This document shows positions 34,891 to 44,290 of a stretch of DNA of 64,000 nucleotides, in pieces. The stretch spans positions 1 to 64,000 of the forward strand of contig NZ_JAKSXX010000144.1 of assembly GCF_022829385.1 (NCBI RefSeq). The letters run 5' to 3'. A model generated the notes under the pieces. The model had not been told where the DNA came from. It ran no database searches and saw only the letters and a list, made by a program, of their open reading frames with translations. The stretch comes from Methylobacterium sp. J-070 (GTDB taxonomy: Bacteria > Pseudomonadota > Alphaproteobacteria > Rhizobiales > Beijerinckiaceae). A program made the position numbers and the translations under genes. The stretch's first letter is position 1. The number at the start of each line of letters is the position of its first letter.

Positions 34891-35916
34891 TCAGCGGGCG
34901 GCGTCGAAGGCGGCGAGGAACGCCGTCAGGTTCTCCGGCAGGGCCGCGCAGAGGTAGCCGCCCTCCTGGACGAGGGCGGTCGGCAGCCCGGCCCGGGCGA
35001 TCCGTTCCGCCGCGGCGGCGAAGCCCGCGCGGGTCACCCGCAGGGCGCCGATCGGGTCGTCCGCGGCGGCGTCGAGGCCGAGCGCCACCACGAGCCCGCG
35101 GGGCCTGTGGGCGGCGACCTCCGCGAGCCCCGCCTCGACGGCGGCGAGCCAGGGCGCGTCGCCCGAACCCGGCGGCAGCGGCAGATTGCGGTTGAAGCCC
35201 GCCCCCGGCCCCTCCCCCGTCTCGTCCGCATAGCCGGCATAGAACGGGAAGTAGTCCGACGGGTCCGCGTGCACCGAGACGGTGAGCACGTCGGCGCGGG
35301 CATAGAAGATCCCCTGGGTGCCGTTGCCGTGATGGACGTCGATGTCGAGGATCGCCACCGGGCCGCCGGTGGCGTCGCGCATCCGCGCCGCCGCGATGGC
35401 GCTGTTGTTGAGGAAGCAGAAGCCGCCGGCGGAGGCCGCATAGGCGTGGTGGCCGGGCGGGCGGCACAGGGCGTAGGCGTGGCCCGCCGCCAGCGCCGCC
35501 TCGGCCGCCGCGACGGCGCATTGCGCCGACCCGTAGACCGCCGGCCACGTGCCGGCCCGGATCGGCGTCGAGGTGTCGGCCATGTAGAGGCCGGCGAGGC
35601 CCAGCAGGCCCGCGGGCTTCCGGTGCATCTGCGGCCGGGCGAAGACCCCGGTGAGGATCTCGTCGCCGAGGCCCGGCATCTCCGCCCGCCGCGCCCAGGC
35701 CCCGGCCAGGAACGCCACGTAGTCGGGATCGTGCACCGCCCGGATCGGGTCGGGGCCGTGATCGCCGGGGACGGCGAGGTCGTGGCCGGCGGTCGCGGCG
35801 GCGTCGTGCAGGATCGCGTAGCGCGCGGCCTGCTCGGGATGCGGGATCGGCGTGCCGCGCCGCCAGTAATGCTCGGGATCGTGCCGGGCCGCGTCGGGCG
35901 TGTGGAAGATGCGCAT
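34891..35916 (-). CDS. Histone deacetylase-family amidohydrolase (acetylpolyamine/AcuC-like)
   Basis: A 341-residue arginase/HDAC-fold enzyme. Catalytic His pair H156-H157 is in RPPGHHAYA, the Zn ligands D193 and H195 in DIDVHHGNGTQ, followed by VSVHADPSDYFPFYAG and a late ALGLDAAADDPIG (third Asp). A PEQAARY segment lies near the N-terminus. Bacterial members deacetylate acetylpolyamines or acetyl-lysine. The gene ends 131 bp before the deacetylase at 34759 and starts 9 bp before the stop of the HD-GYP gene, all leftward. Confidence 0.87.
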   Translation of the reverse strand: MRIFHTPDAARHDPEHYWRRGTPIPHPEQAARYAILHDAAATAGHDLAVPGDHGPDPIRAVHDPDYVAFLAGAWARRAEMPGLGDEILTGVFARPQMHRKPAGLLGLAGLYMADTSTPIRAGTWPAVYGSAQCAVAAAEAALAAGHAYALCRPPGHHAYAASAGGFCFLNNSAIAAARMRDATGGPVAILDIDVHHGNGTQGIFYARADVLTVSVHADPSDYFPFYAGYADETGEGPGAGFNRNLPLPPGSGDAPWLAAVEAGLAEVAAHRPRGLVVALGLDAAADDPIGALRVTRAGFAAAAERIARAGLPTALVQEGGYLCAALPENLTAFLAAFDAAR

Positions 35917-35925
35917 CCCGGGAGG

Positions 35926-37263
35926 TTAGGCCCCCGCGGGACGCGCGTCATCCGTCCGGGCCGCCGCGGGCGGGGGGCGGGGCCGCCCGCGCGCGATTCG
36001 GCCGGGCCGTCCGCCGCGCCCGTCGGCGCGGGCGCCCGCCGCGCCGTTTGGGACGGGTTCCGGCCGGGTCTGCGTCGGTGACCCGTCGGGCTCGGCCTCC
36101 GGTCCGCCCTCACCGGCGATGAGGGTGTGGGGATCGCGGACCCGCCACCCCGTCGGAGCGGGGGCCGCGTCGGCGATCTCGCGCAGCAGGGTCGGAACCC
36201 GCGCCCAGGGCTCGGTCACCGGCCGGATCGCGGCCCGCGCGCGGCCGCCGGCGACGCGGATGTCCGGCCAGCGCGCGCAGAAGGCCGCGACGCAGGCCGG
36301 GTCGAAATGGCGGCCGCTGTCGGCGCGGATGCAGTCCAGCGCCGCCTCGAAGGACATCGCCGCCTTGTAGGGCCGCGCCGTGGTCAGGGCGTCGAACACG
36401 TCCGCCACCGCGACGATCCGGGCCGCCAGGGGGATCGCGGCGCCGGCGAGCCCCTTCGGATAGCCGCCGCCGTCCCAGCGCTCGTGGTGCGACTCGGCGA
36501 TCTCGGCGGCGAGGCAGATCAGCTCGGAGGCGCTGCCGCCCAGGATGCGCCGGCCGATGGTCGCGTGCGTCTTGATGACGTCGAACTCGTCCCGGTCGAG
36601 CCGGTCGGGCTTCAGCAGGATGCCGTCCGGGATGCCGACCTTGCCGACGTCGTGCAGCGGCGCCGCGAGGTAGAGGTTGCGGCACATCTCCGGGGGGAGG
36701 CCGAGCCCCTCGGCCACGATCTGGCTGTAGCGGGCCACCCGCCACGTGTGGTCGCCGGTCTCGTTGTCGCGGTACTCGACGGCCAGCGCCAGGCGGAAGA
36801 TGATCTCCTCCTCGCGCTCGCGCATGTGGCGCAGGGCCGCCTCCACCTCGCCGTCGAGCCAGGCCGCCTGCTCGGCCAGGCGCCGCACCGCCTTGGCGAG
36901 CCGGATCACGTTGCGCAGCCGCACGGTCAACTCGACGCCCTGCACCGAGCGGTCGAGGAAATCGGTCGCCCCGGCCTCCAGGGCGGCGAGCCGCACGGCG
37001 TCCGAGACGTCGTCGGTGATCATCACGATGGGCACCTGGGCGTAGTGCGGGATGGTCCGTATGCACCGGATGAAGGCGATCCCGTCCATGGCGCGCATGT
37101 GGCAGTCGACCAGGACGAAGTCGAAGGCCCGCATCTGCGCCTCGACGAGGGCGGCGGCCGGATCGGCGTGATCGGTCACGCTCACGCCGGGCTTGGCCTC
37201 CAGCAGCCGGCGCAGCCGCAGGCGCATGGTGTCGCTGTCGTCGACCAGGAGCGCGTCCATCAT
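35926..37263 (-). CDS. Response regulator with HD-GYP c-di-GMP phosphodiesterase domain
   Basis: A 445-residue RpfG-like protein. The receiver domain (1-125) has LLVDDSDTMR, acceptor D53 in FVLVDCHM and TDFLDRSVQG. The HD-GYP domain (about 190-370) has YRDNETGDHTWRVARYS, the HD pair in LHDVGKVGIPDGIL, HHERWDGGGYPKGLAG with the GYP triad, and VFDALTTARPYKAAM. It should hydrolyse c-di-GMP on phosphorylation. A Pro/Arg-rich tail of about 70 residues follows. ATG 37263 and 37260 are tandem starts; no kinase gene is adjacent. Confidence 0.88.
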   Translation of the reverse strand: MMDALLVDDSDTMRLRLRRLLEAKPGVSVTDHADPAAALVEAQMRAFDFVLVDCHMRAMDGIAFIRCIRTIPHYAQVPIVMITDDVSDAVRLAALEAGATDFLDRSVQGVELTVRLRNVIRLAKAVRRLAEQAAWLDGEVEAALRHMREREEEIIFRLALAVEYRDNETGDHTWRVARYSQIVAEGLGLPPEMCRNLYLAAPLHDVGKVGIPDGILLKPDRLDRDEFDVIKTHATIGRRILGGSASELICLAAEIAESHHERWDGGGYPKGLAGAAIPLAARIVAVADVFDALTTARPYKAAMSFEAALDCIRADSGRHFDPACVAAFCARWPDIRVAGGRARAAIRPVTEPWARVPTLLREIADAAPAPTGWRVRDPHTLIAGEGGPEAEPDGSPTQTRPEPVPNGAAGARADGRGGRPGRIARGRPRPPPAAARTDDARPAGA

Positions 37264-37771
37264 GGGCTGTCGCGTCCTTCGGCGGCCGCAGACGGATGCC
37301 GCCGCGCGGATCGGCCGAACCGCCGGCCGTCCGGATGTCCGGACGCGGAACCTCGCGACCGAGCCAGGATCGGCGCGGCGACGGCTCGGGCTTGAAAATT
37401 CGTCATTGCGGCGAAGGATTCCATCGGCTGGATCAAATGTTGGGTCGCGGCAGGTTAATAGACAGTGAATGATATTCGTAGTCCTCTGAAATGAAATCGG
37501 ATTTATTCGACACAAAAGAGGCGTATATTCTGACAAAATAACTGAAACGCGGGGAGGAGCGATGTCGATCGCGAGGATATAATATTCGAATAGTGATAAT
37601 TATACAGTCGAATTGACGGTGCCCTTATGAACAGGATCGACGGAGGGATGCGGGTCGCGCCGGCATCGACGCGGCGCCCCCGGCCCGCTGACAGGGGGGC
37701 GGGCCGGCGCTACCGTCCGCCGCGGCCGGCGTCCGACCGCCGGGGGCGGCCTGTCGGGAGACGCGCGGGCG
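37264..37771. other. AT-rich intergenic region between HD-GYP and LysR genes
   Basis: A 508-bp divergent spacer, AT-rich from about 37440 to 37620. It includes a six-codon frame (ATG 37562 to TAA 37582) after a strong GGGGAGGAGCG site, and the palindrome TATTCGAATA at 37583-37592. Promoters of both flanking genes are expected here. No RNA gene recognised. Confidence 0.45.
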
Positions 37772-38656
37772 ATGATGCGGTTCGATCTCGTCGATCTCGG
37801 CCTGTTCCGGCACGTGGTCGAGGCCGGTTCGATCACCCACGGGGCGGCGCGGGCGAACCTCGCCCTGGCGGCGGCCTCGACGCGGATCCGGTTCATGGAG
37901 GAATCCCTCGGCGCGCCGCTGCTGACCCGGGGCCGCCAGGGCGTCGACCCGACCCCGGCCGGGCGCGCGCTCCTCGTCCACGCCCGGGAGGTCCTGGCCG
38001 GGGTGGAGCGGCTGCGCGAGGAGATGTCGGCCTTCTCGGGCGGGGCGTTCGGCCAGATCCGGGTGCTGGCCAACACCAACGCGCTCACCGAATTCCTGCC
38101 GGACGCGCTCTCGGCCTTCCTGGCCGGCCATCCCGGAATCGGCGTCGAAGTCGACGAGCGCACCTCCGAGGAGATCGTCGGGCTGGTGGCCGAGGGGGCG
38201 GCCGATCTCGGCATCCTGTCCGGAACCGTGGATACCGGCGCGCTCCAGACCTTCCCGTTCCGGGAGGACCGGTTCGTGCTGGTGGCGGCCCGGGACCATC
38301 CCCTGGCGGCGCGTCCCGCGATCCCCTTCGCCGAGGTGCTGGGTCACGACCTCGTCGGCCTCGACCGGCGCAGCGCCATCAGCCGGTTCCTCGTGGCCCA
38401 GGCGGTGCGGGCGGGACGGCCGATGCGCCTGCGGGTGCAGCTGCGGGGCTTCGACGCGGTCTGCCGGCTGGTCGAGGCCCGGGTCGGCCTCGCGGTCCTG
38501 CCCGAGAGCGCGGCCGCCCGGGCCGCGCAGGGGCTCGCCATCGCGGTGGTGCCGCTCTCGGATGCCTGGGCGCGGCGCGACCTGACCCTGTGCCTGCGCG
38601 ACCTCGACGGGCTGCCGCCGTTCATCCGGGCCTTCGTGGCGCAGCTGCGCGGATAG
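37772..38656 (+). CDS. LysR-family transcriptional regulator
   Basis: A 294-residue LysR regulator. The N-terminal winged helix (3-62) reads LVDLGLFRHVVEAGSITHGA and LGAPLLTRGRQGVDPTPAGR. The effector domain (about 90-290) resembles periplasmic binding folds. The gene is co-directional with, and about 100 bp upstream of, the ThDP decarboxylase-like gene at 38754, and is probably its regulator. Tandem ATGs at 37772 and 37775. Confidence 0.85.
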   Translation: MMRFDLVDLGLFRHVVEAGSITHGAARANLALAAASTRIRFMEESLGAPLLTRGRQGVDPTPAGRALLVHAREVLAGVERLREEMSAFSGGAFGQIRVLANTNALTEFLPDALSAFLAGHPGIGVEVDERTSEEIVGLVAEGAADLGILSGTVDTGALQTFPFREDRFVLVAARDHPLAARPAIPFAEVLGHDLVGLDRRSAISRFLVAQAVRAGRPMRLRVQLRGFDAVCRLVEARVGLAVLPESAAARAAQGLAIAVVPLSDAWARRDLTLCLRDLDGLPPFIRAFVAQLRG

Positions 38657-38753
38657 GATCCCCCAGCCCGGCTTCCCGGCGCCCGGCGCATTGCCCCGGG
38701 CCGCCCATGGTTTAGCCTCCGGGCCGATTCCATCGGGGTAGAGGGGCCTGGGC

Positions 38754-40442
38754 ATGCCGATCGAGACCGTGGAGGCCGCCGGCCGGCGCCGGGGCGCCGA
38801 TCTCCTGGTGGAGGTGCTGCGCTCGGAGGGCGTGCGCTACATCTTCGGCAATCCCGGCACCACCGAGCTGCCGCTCATCGACGCGCTCACCGAGGCGCCG
38901 GATGTCAGCTACATCCTCGCCCTGCAGGAGGCGACCGCGGTGGCGATGGCCGACGGCTACGCGCAGGGCGCGCGCCGGCCCGCCTTCCTCAACCTGCACA
39001 CGGCGGGCGGCCTCGGCCACGCCATGGGCGGGCTGGTGAACTCCCAGGTCTCGGGCACGCCGCTCGTGGTCACGGCCGGGCAGCAGGATCTCCGCCACGC
39101 GCTCACCGACCCGCTGCTGATGGGCGACCTCGTCGCCATCGCCGACCCGGTGATGAAGTGGGCCCGGGAGGTGACGAGCCCGGACCAGATCCCGATCCTG
39201 CTGCGCCGGGCCTTCCACGATGCGGGTGCCGCCCCGTCCGGCCCGGTCTTCCTGTCCCTGCCCATGGACGTGATGGAGGCCATGACCGCCGTGCCGGCGG
39301 GCGAGACCTCGACCATCGACCAGCGGGCGGTGGCGGGTTCCCTCGACCGGCTGGCGGAGAGGCTCGCCGCCATCGCGCCGGGCCGGCTGGCCCTGATCGC
39401 CGGGGACGAGATCGAGGCCTCCGACGCCTCCGTTCAGGCTGTGGCGCTGGCCGACCTGCTGGCGGCGCCGGTCTACGGCTCGTCCTGGCCGGCCCACATC
39501 CCCTTCCCCACCGCGCACCCGCTCTGGGCCGGCAACCTGCCGACCCGGGCCGATTCCATCGCCGAGATCCTCGGGCGCTACGACGCGGTGTTCGCGCTGG
39601 GCGGCAAGTCGCTGATCACGGTGCTCTACTCGGAGGTCTCGGCGGTGCCGCCGGGGACGCAGGTGTTCCAGCTCTCGGCGGACGTGCGCGACCTCGGGCG
39701 CACCTATGCCACCAGCCTGTCGACGGTGGGGGATATCCGCGCCTCGCTGGACGCCCTGCTGCCGCTCCTGGCGCCGCGCCTCGCCGACCGGGCCGAGGCC
39801 TTCGCGGACCTGCGCGGCCGGGCCGTGACCGCCCGGGCCGAGCGCCGGGCGCGGCTCGCCGCCGCGGCGGACGCGGCCTTCGAGGATCCGGTGATCGCCC
39901 CGCTGGTGGCCGCCCGCGAGGTCGCCCGCGCGGTCGGGGCCGAGACCACCATCGTGGACGAGGCCCCCGCGACGCTGACCCACCTGCGCACCTTCCTCGA
40001 CAGCCCCTCGGCGCATCAATACGCGGCGATGCGCGGCGGCGTCCTCGGCTGGGGCATGCCGGCCGCGGTCGGCTTCTCCCTGGGCCTCGACCGCGCGCCC
40101 GTGGTCTGCGTGGTGGGGGACGGGGCGGCGCTGTACTCGCCCCAGGCGCTCTGGACCGCCGCGCACGAGAAGCTGCCCGTGACCTTCGTGGTGATCAACA
40201 ACGCCGAGTACAACATCCTCAAGACCTTCATGAAGGGCCAGTCGCACTACGCCTCGGTGCGCGCCAACCGCTTCATCGCCATGGACCTCACCGACCCGCG
40301 GATCGACTTCCTGGCCCTGGCGGCCTCCATGGGGGTTCCGGCGCGGCGCGTGACCCGGGCCGCCGACATCGCCCCGGCGATCGAGGCGGGGATCCGCTCG
40401 GGGGGCGCCAATCTGGTGGAGGTGGTGGTGCGGGCGACGTGA
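38754..40442 (+). CDS. ThDP-dependent decarboxylase, benzoylformate decarboxylase-like
   Basis: A 562-residue ThDP enzyme. The Pyr domain has catalytic E59 (ILALQEATAVAMADGYAQ) and the H82 loop LHTAGGLGHAMGGL, like the His70 loop of benzoylformate decarboxylase. The PP domain has VVGDGAALYSPQALWTAA and VINNAEYNIL, the diphosphate-Mg motif. The family also includes acetolactate synthase and phenylpyruvate-type decarboxylases. A LysR gene precedes it and no transporter or dehydrogenase partner is adjacent, so the physiological 2-oxo acid is unknown. It is distinct from the ThDP enzyme at 5981. Confidence 0.82.
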   Translation: MPIETVEAAGRRRGADLLVEVLRSEGVRYIFGNPGTTELPLIDALTEAPDVSYILALQEATAVAMADGYAQGARRPAFLNLHTAGGLGHAMGGLVNSQVSGTPLVVTAGQQDLRHALTDPLLMGDLVAIADPVMKWAREVTSPDQIPILLRRAFHDAGAAPSGPVFLSLPMDVMEAMTAVPAGETSTIDQRAVAGSLDRLAERLAAIAPGRLALIAGDEIEASDASVQAVALADLLAAPVYGSSWPAHIPFPTAHPLWAGNLPTRADSIAEILGRYDAVFALGGKSLITVLYSEVSAVPPGTQVFQLSADVRDLGRTYATSLSTVGDIRASLDALLPLLAPRLADRAEAFADLRGRAVTARAERRARLAAAADAAFEDPVIAPLVAAREVARAVGAETTIVDEAPATLTHLRTFLDSPSAHQYAAMRGGVLGWGMPAAVGFSLGLDRAPVVCVVGDGAALYSPQALWTAAHEKLPVTFVVINNAEYNILKTFMKGQSHYASVRANRFIAMDLTDPRIDFLALAASMGVPARRVTRAADIAPAIEAGIRSGGANLVEVVVRAT

Positions 40443-40599
40443 GCGGGGCTCCCGGGCCGGCCGAGCTGCCCGTGGCGCCGCCGTAGTTTTCGAACCATCT
40501 CGGTCGTCCGGCTCCGCTGCGGCAAGTGCTCGAATGCGGACACTGCAGAGTCCACAGCAAATGAATTGTGGATATCCGGAAAACGTCAACCGTCTGCGA

Positions 40600-41082
40600 T
40601 CAATCGATCGATCGTTCCACATGTGATAAAAGGCAGCCGGGGCGCGCCGTGTGGATATTAACGTATTGGGTTCGAGGATCATTCAGGGCACGGCGCAGCG
40701 GATCCTCGACCTCGTTGCCTAAGCAGACATGTCCGAGATCGTAGAGACATTGATGCTCAACATCGTAGGCTCGCACTGAGACGAGCGGGTTGGCTCGCAC
40801 GATGGGCGCCACTTCGTTGACGGCTTCGCTGCGGGGACAAACCCCTTCGTGCAGAAAAATCGGGCTCGGTGTCCAGTAGATGCCGAGAGGCCGCGGCAGA
40901 TTGTAGGATCCCAGCAGCATCGTCTCTCCGGGCCGAGCCAATCGGAGGCAGTGCCGACACGGAAAACTACCGCTCGCGGTCGCTACGAACCGACGGACTC
41001 GGTTTCCTCGATCGTCCAGCAAGGTGCGACGGAAGCGGTCTGCCGTCTCCGTCGCGATCGGGACACATCGGAAATTCGTCAT
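40600..41082 (-). CDS. DUF1203-family protein
   Basis: A 160-residue cytoplasmic protein. ATG 41082 follows AGGAGGTG on the coding strand, an excellent ribosome site, and the in-frame extension to 41190 is not needed. Visible family features are FPCRHCLRLARPGETMLLGSY (about 45-65), SPIFLHEGVCP and VRAYDVEHQCLYDLGHV. DUF1203 has no established function; its paired cysteines (CRHC) may bind metal. It follows the 2OG-dioxygenase gene by about 105 bp and could be the last gene of the alkylation-repair cluster. Confidence 0.78.
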   Translation of the reverse strand: MTNFRCVPIATETADRFRRTLLDDRGNRVRRFVATASGSFPCRHCLRLARPGETMLLGSYNLPRPLGIYWTPSPIFLHEGVCPRSEAVNEVAPIVRANPLVSVRAYDVEHQCLYDLGHVCLGNEVEDPLRRALNDPRTQYVNIHTARPGCLLSHVERSID

Positions 41083-41186
41083 GGGCGCACCTCCTGAACA
41101 TGCCGATACGCGCGTCGCCGCGCGTCGCACTCCGTTTCTTGCCGGCTCATCGAAGGACCCGGCCACGGCCGCCCTACGTCGCCGCG

Positions 41187-41891
41187 TCAATGCGCATCGT
41201 GGAAGATGATCCCCACGGCGTGTCGACGACCCGAGCGGAGCTCACTGACCCCGTGCCGCATCATCACGCGGTAGTCGCCCTTGGATCCGCGTTGCGGCCG
41301 GCTGTTAACGGCGAACACCACCGCGTCGCCCTTGGTCAGCGGCACGACGGCCGCACGCGACTGCATGCGCGGACGCTGCTCCGTCAGCACGAACGCGCCG
41401 CCCTCGAATGCCGCGTCCGGTTCGGACAGCAGCGTGGCCACCTGGAGCGGGAAGACATGCTCCCCGTAGAGGTCCTGGTGGAGGCAGTTGTAGTCCCCCG
41501 AAACGTATTGCAGCAGCAGCGGTGTCGGCCGGCGCTGTCCGGCGGCGTGGCAGCGCTCCAGGAACGCCGCGTGGGTCGCGGGGAAGCGGACGTCCAGTCC
41601 CATCCGGCCGTGCCACGCATTGGCGATCGGAGCGAGCTTCGCGTAGAGGCCCGTGCGCAGGTCCTGAACGATGTCGGGCAGCGGATAGGAGAAGTAGCGA
41701 TATTCGCCCTTCCCGAACCCGTGGCGCGCCATGACGACGTGACTGCGGAACGCCGGCGTGTCGCCGTACAGGCCGGAGATCGCGTCGCACTGGTCGGGTG
41801 CCAGGAGCTTTGGCAACACGCCCCAGCCCTGCCGGTCGAGGTCGCCGGCGATCATCGCCCAGTCCAACGCCTCGATGCGGGTCGTGGTCAT
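41187..41891 (-). CDS. 2OG-Fe(II) dioxygenase (Oxygenase-NA/DUF2086 family)
   Basis: A 234-residue oxygenase of the prolyl-hydroxylase-like fold. The iron site is seen as HQD in YNCLHQDLYGEHVFPLQVATLL (HxD), with the distal His in VMMRHGVSELRSGRRH and an Arg that binds 2-oxoglutarate. It starts with ATGA overlap on ogt. In many alphaproteobacteria this family is co-encoded with ada/ogt and is thought to act in alkylation-damage repair alongside AlkB-type demethylation, although its substrate is not proven. Confidence 0.82.
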   Translation of the reverse strand: MTTTRIEALDWAMIAGDLDRQGWGVLPKLLAPDQCDAISGLYGDTPAFRSHVVMARHGFGKGEYRYFSYPLPDIVQDLRTGLYAKLAPIANAWHGRMGLDVRFPATHAAFLERCHAAGQRRPTPLLLQYVSGDYNCLHQDLYGEHVFPLQVATLLSEPDAAFEGGAFVLTEQRPRMQSRAAVVPLTKGDAVVFAVNSRPQRGSKGDYRVMMRHGVSELRSGRRHAVGIIFHDAH

Positions 41892-42412
41892 GCCGCCGTC
41901 TCCAGGCTGAGCAGCTGACGCTTGCGATGGACGCCCCAGCGGTAGCCCGAGATCGATCCGTCCGCCTTCAGCACGCGGTGGCACGGTACGACGACGGCAA
42001 GGCGGTTGGCGGCGCAGGCGGCGCCGACCTCTTGCGCCGTCATGCCGATCGCGATCGCCTTCGCGATGGCGCCGTACGAGCGCGTCTCGCCGACCGGTAT
42101 GGCGCGCAGCGCCGCCCATACGGCGCGTTCGCCGGCTTCACCGCGGAGGTCCAGGTCGAACCGTGGCGCGTCGGTCGGCGCGTCGATGTGGCGGGCGACG
42201 GCATCGAGCACCGGGTCGCCGATTGCGTCCTCGACGAGGACGGCACCCGGCAGCGCGTCGCGAAGCTGCTGCAGGAGTTCGCCGCGCGCATGTCCGAGCA
42301 TCACGGCGGCGACACCGCGGCCGCCGACGGCGATCCCTGCCAGCCCGGTCATGGTCGGGCGGTACCCGTAGCGGAGGGTTTCGGCCGCGAACGGCCGACT
42401 GCTCTCGGTCAT
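41888..42412 (-). CDS. ogt: Methylated-DNA--[protein]-cysteine S-methyltransferase (Ogt-type)
   Basis: A 174-residue suicide repair enzyme that takes the methyl group from O6-methylguanine. The acceptor is C144 in AVVVPCHRVLKADG, with the arginine-finger helix GEAGERAVWAALRAIPVGETRSYGAIA (about 91-117). ATG 42412 has GGAG upstream; a GTG at 42433 lacks one. No N-terminal Ada zinc domain. It is second after ada in the leftward cluster. Confidence 0.9.
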   Translation of the reverse strand: MTESSRPFAAETLRYGYRPTMTGLAGIAVGGRGVAAVMLGHARGELLQQLRDALPGAVLVEDAIGDPVLDAVARHIDAPTDAPRFDLDLRGEAGERAVWAALRAIPVGETRSYGAIAKAIAIGMTAQEVGAACAANRLAVVVPCHRVLKADGSISGYRWGVHRKRQLLSLETAA

Positions 42413-42505
42413 GTCGGTTGCTCCATCTGTCACGGACGAAGATGGGCGATGGAGGAACGTCCTGCGCTCCGAACCCTGCTCTCCAATCGAAGAAAGGGCG
42501 GGAGC

Positions 42506-43585
42506 TCAGGCTCGGGCGACCGCCTGCTCGCGGTCGAGGAGCGCGCGCTTGCGCTCGACACCCCAGGCGTAGCCTGAAAGGGCGCCGTCGGTGCGCACGA
42601 CGCGATGGCACGGGATCACGACCGCCAGCGCGTTGGCTGCACACGCGCCCGCGACCGCCCGGGTCGCGCTCGGGAGTCCGATGCGGTCGGCGACTTCGGC
42701 GTAGGACACGGTTTCGCCGAGCGGGATGTCGCGCAGCGCCTGCCAGACCCGCTGCTGGAACGCGGTGCCGCGCACGTCGAGCGGCAGGTCCAGACCGACC
42801 TGCGGCGCCTCGACGAGGCCGACCACCTTGGCCACGACGGCCTCGTAGTCGGCGTCGGCACCGATCAGTTTCGCTCTGGGAAAGCGGTCTTGGAGACCCC
42901 GCGCCAGGGCATCGGGATCGTCGCCGAGCAGGACGGCGGCGACACCCCTGGTGCTGGAGGCGACCAGGATCGAGCCGAGTGTCGTCTCGCCGACGGCGAA
43001 GCGGATCTCCTCCGTCGCCCCTCCCTTGCGGAAGCTCGACGGTGTCATCCCGAGCATCGCGTTGGATGCCGCGTAGAAGCGGCCGCTCGAATTGAACCCG
43101 GCGTCGTAGATCGCCTCGGTGACGCTGCTCTCGCCGGCCAGCGCCGCGCGCACGCGCTTCGCCCGCTGCGCGACCGCGTAGCCCTTCGGCGTCAGGCCGG
43201 TATGCGCCTTGAAGATGCGATGGACGTAGCCGGGGCTCAGGGCGAGAGCCGCGGCGAGGTCGGTCAGCGACGGAGGCGTCTCGCTGTCCTCGATGAGCCG
43301 GCACGCCCTGGTGATGAGCGCGGCGTTCGCCACCGCGGCGGCCGGGCCGTCGGGCTTGCATCGCTTGCAGGGCCGGAAGCCGGTGCGCCGCGCGTCCTCG
43401 AGGGTCGCGTGGATGGTGACGTTCCTGGGGTTGCAGCCGCGCGAGGGGCAGGACGGCCGGCAATAGACGCCCGTCGTGCTGACCGCGTACCAGAACTGGT
43501 CGTCGGCTGTCTTGTCGCGGGCGACGATGCGCGCCCAGCGGGGATCGGCAAGGATCGCTTCCGCGTGATTGTCCCGGCGGTTCAT
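42506..43585 (-). CDS. ada: Bifunctional Ada: methylphosphotriester sensor, AraC-type activator and O6-methylguanine methyltransferase
   Basis: A 359-residue Ada protein. The N-terminal zinc domain has C42, C46, C73 and C76 (YCRPSCPSRGCNPRN ... PCKRCKPDG); C42 corresponds to the methylphosphotriester acceptor. An AraC helix-turn-helix follows (about 85-185), including AAALALSPGYVHRIFKAHTG and VTEAIYDAGFNSSGRFY. The C-terminal MGMT domain has C326 in AVVIPCHRVVR. Methylation turns Ada into an activator, normally of its own gene and the neighbours. It is 12 bp after the flavin reductase gene. Confidence 0.95.
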   Translation of the reverse strand: MNRRDNHAEAILADPRWARIVARDKTADDQFWYAVSTTGVYCRPSCPSRGCNPRNVTIHATLEDARRTGFRPCKRCKPDGPAAAVANAALITRACRLIEDSETPPSLTDLAAALALSPGYVHRIFKAHTGLTPKGYAVAQRAKRVRAALAGESSVTEAIYDAGFNSSGRFYAASNAMLGMTPSSFRKGGATEEIRFAVGETTLGSILVASSTRGVAAVLLGDDPDALARGLQDRFPRAKLIGADADYEAVVAKVVGLVEAPQVGLDLPLDVRGTAFQQRVWQALRDIPLGETVSYAEVADRIGLPSATRAVAGACAANALAVVIPCHRVVRTDGALSGYAWGVERKRALLDREQAVARA

Positions 43586-43597
43586 TGGCGTCGGTCC

Positions 43598-44290
43598 TCA
43601 GCCGATGGGCTCGGTGACCCCGCGGGCCCGCTCCACGTCGGGCATGCGGTAGTGCTTCTCCTCGATCTCCGCGAGGCGGGACGGAACGATCTCGGTCCCG
43701 GACACGCCGTAGAGCTTCTGGAAGTTCATGATCAGCGGCTGCCATTTAGCCGGATCAATACGATTCTCGTGCCCGTCCATGAGCAAGCCCGGATGCACGT
43801 GGACGCGGGTGATGCGCACCTCGAAGGCCGAGATCAGGCCCGCAACCTGGGGGTCGTCGTCCATCATCCCGTGTTGGGCCGAGACGACGGCTTCGAGTTG
43901 GATCGGGCATTCCAGGGCGCGTGGCGCGGTCACGGTCTGCGATGGGACGGGCGTCAGGCCGGCCACCGCGAACTTGGACGGCTCATACGCGTAGCCCAGC
44001 CGCTGCTTCAACGCGGGGATTGTCTGGGTCCCCGTCAGTCGCGCCAGCCTGTTCACGGCATCGGCCTGCATCGGCGACGGCAGATTGAGCACGCACTGCC
44101 CCGTGCGGATCATGTTCTGCGGCGTCTTGGACGCGGTCTGGAGACCGAGCATGCACCGCCAGCCGATCCACCACGCGGCCGACATCGGCGCGAGATTGGC
44201 TGTGCCGTCCTCGTTCTGCGTGCTGATCAGAACGACGGGGGTCCCGAAATAGAGGATCGACGGCTCGATCGTGACATGGGGATCGCTCAT
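43598..44290 (-). CDS. Flavin reductase-family protein (FMN-binding split barrel)
   Basis: A 230-residue protein of the DIM6/NTAB flavin reductase family. PSILYFGTPVVLISTQNEDGTANLAPMSAAWWIGWRCM-type segments (residues about 8-45, read here in parts) and the RTGQCVLNLPSPMQADAVNRLA flavin contact region are visible. It may supply reduced flavin or bind FMN in an unknown oxidoreductase. It heads the ada cluster, 12 bp upstream of ada, so it is probably induced by alkylation damage. Confidence 0.8.
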   Translation of the reverse strand: MSDPHVTIEPSILYFGTPVVLISTQNEDGTANLAPMSAAWWIGWRCMLGLQTASKTPQNMIRTGQCVLNLPSPMQADAVNRLARLTGTQTIPALKQRLGYAYEPSKFAVAGLTPVPSQTVTAPRALECPIQLEAVVSAQHGMMDDDPQVAGLISAFEVRITRVHVHPGLLMDGHENRIDPAKWQPLIMNFQKLYGVSGTEIVPSRLAEIEEKHYRMPDVERARGVTEPIG

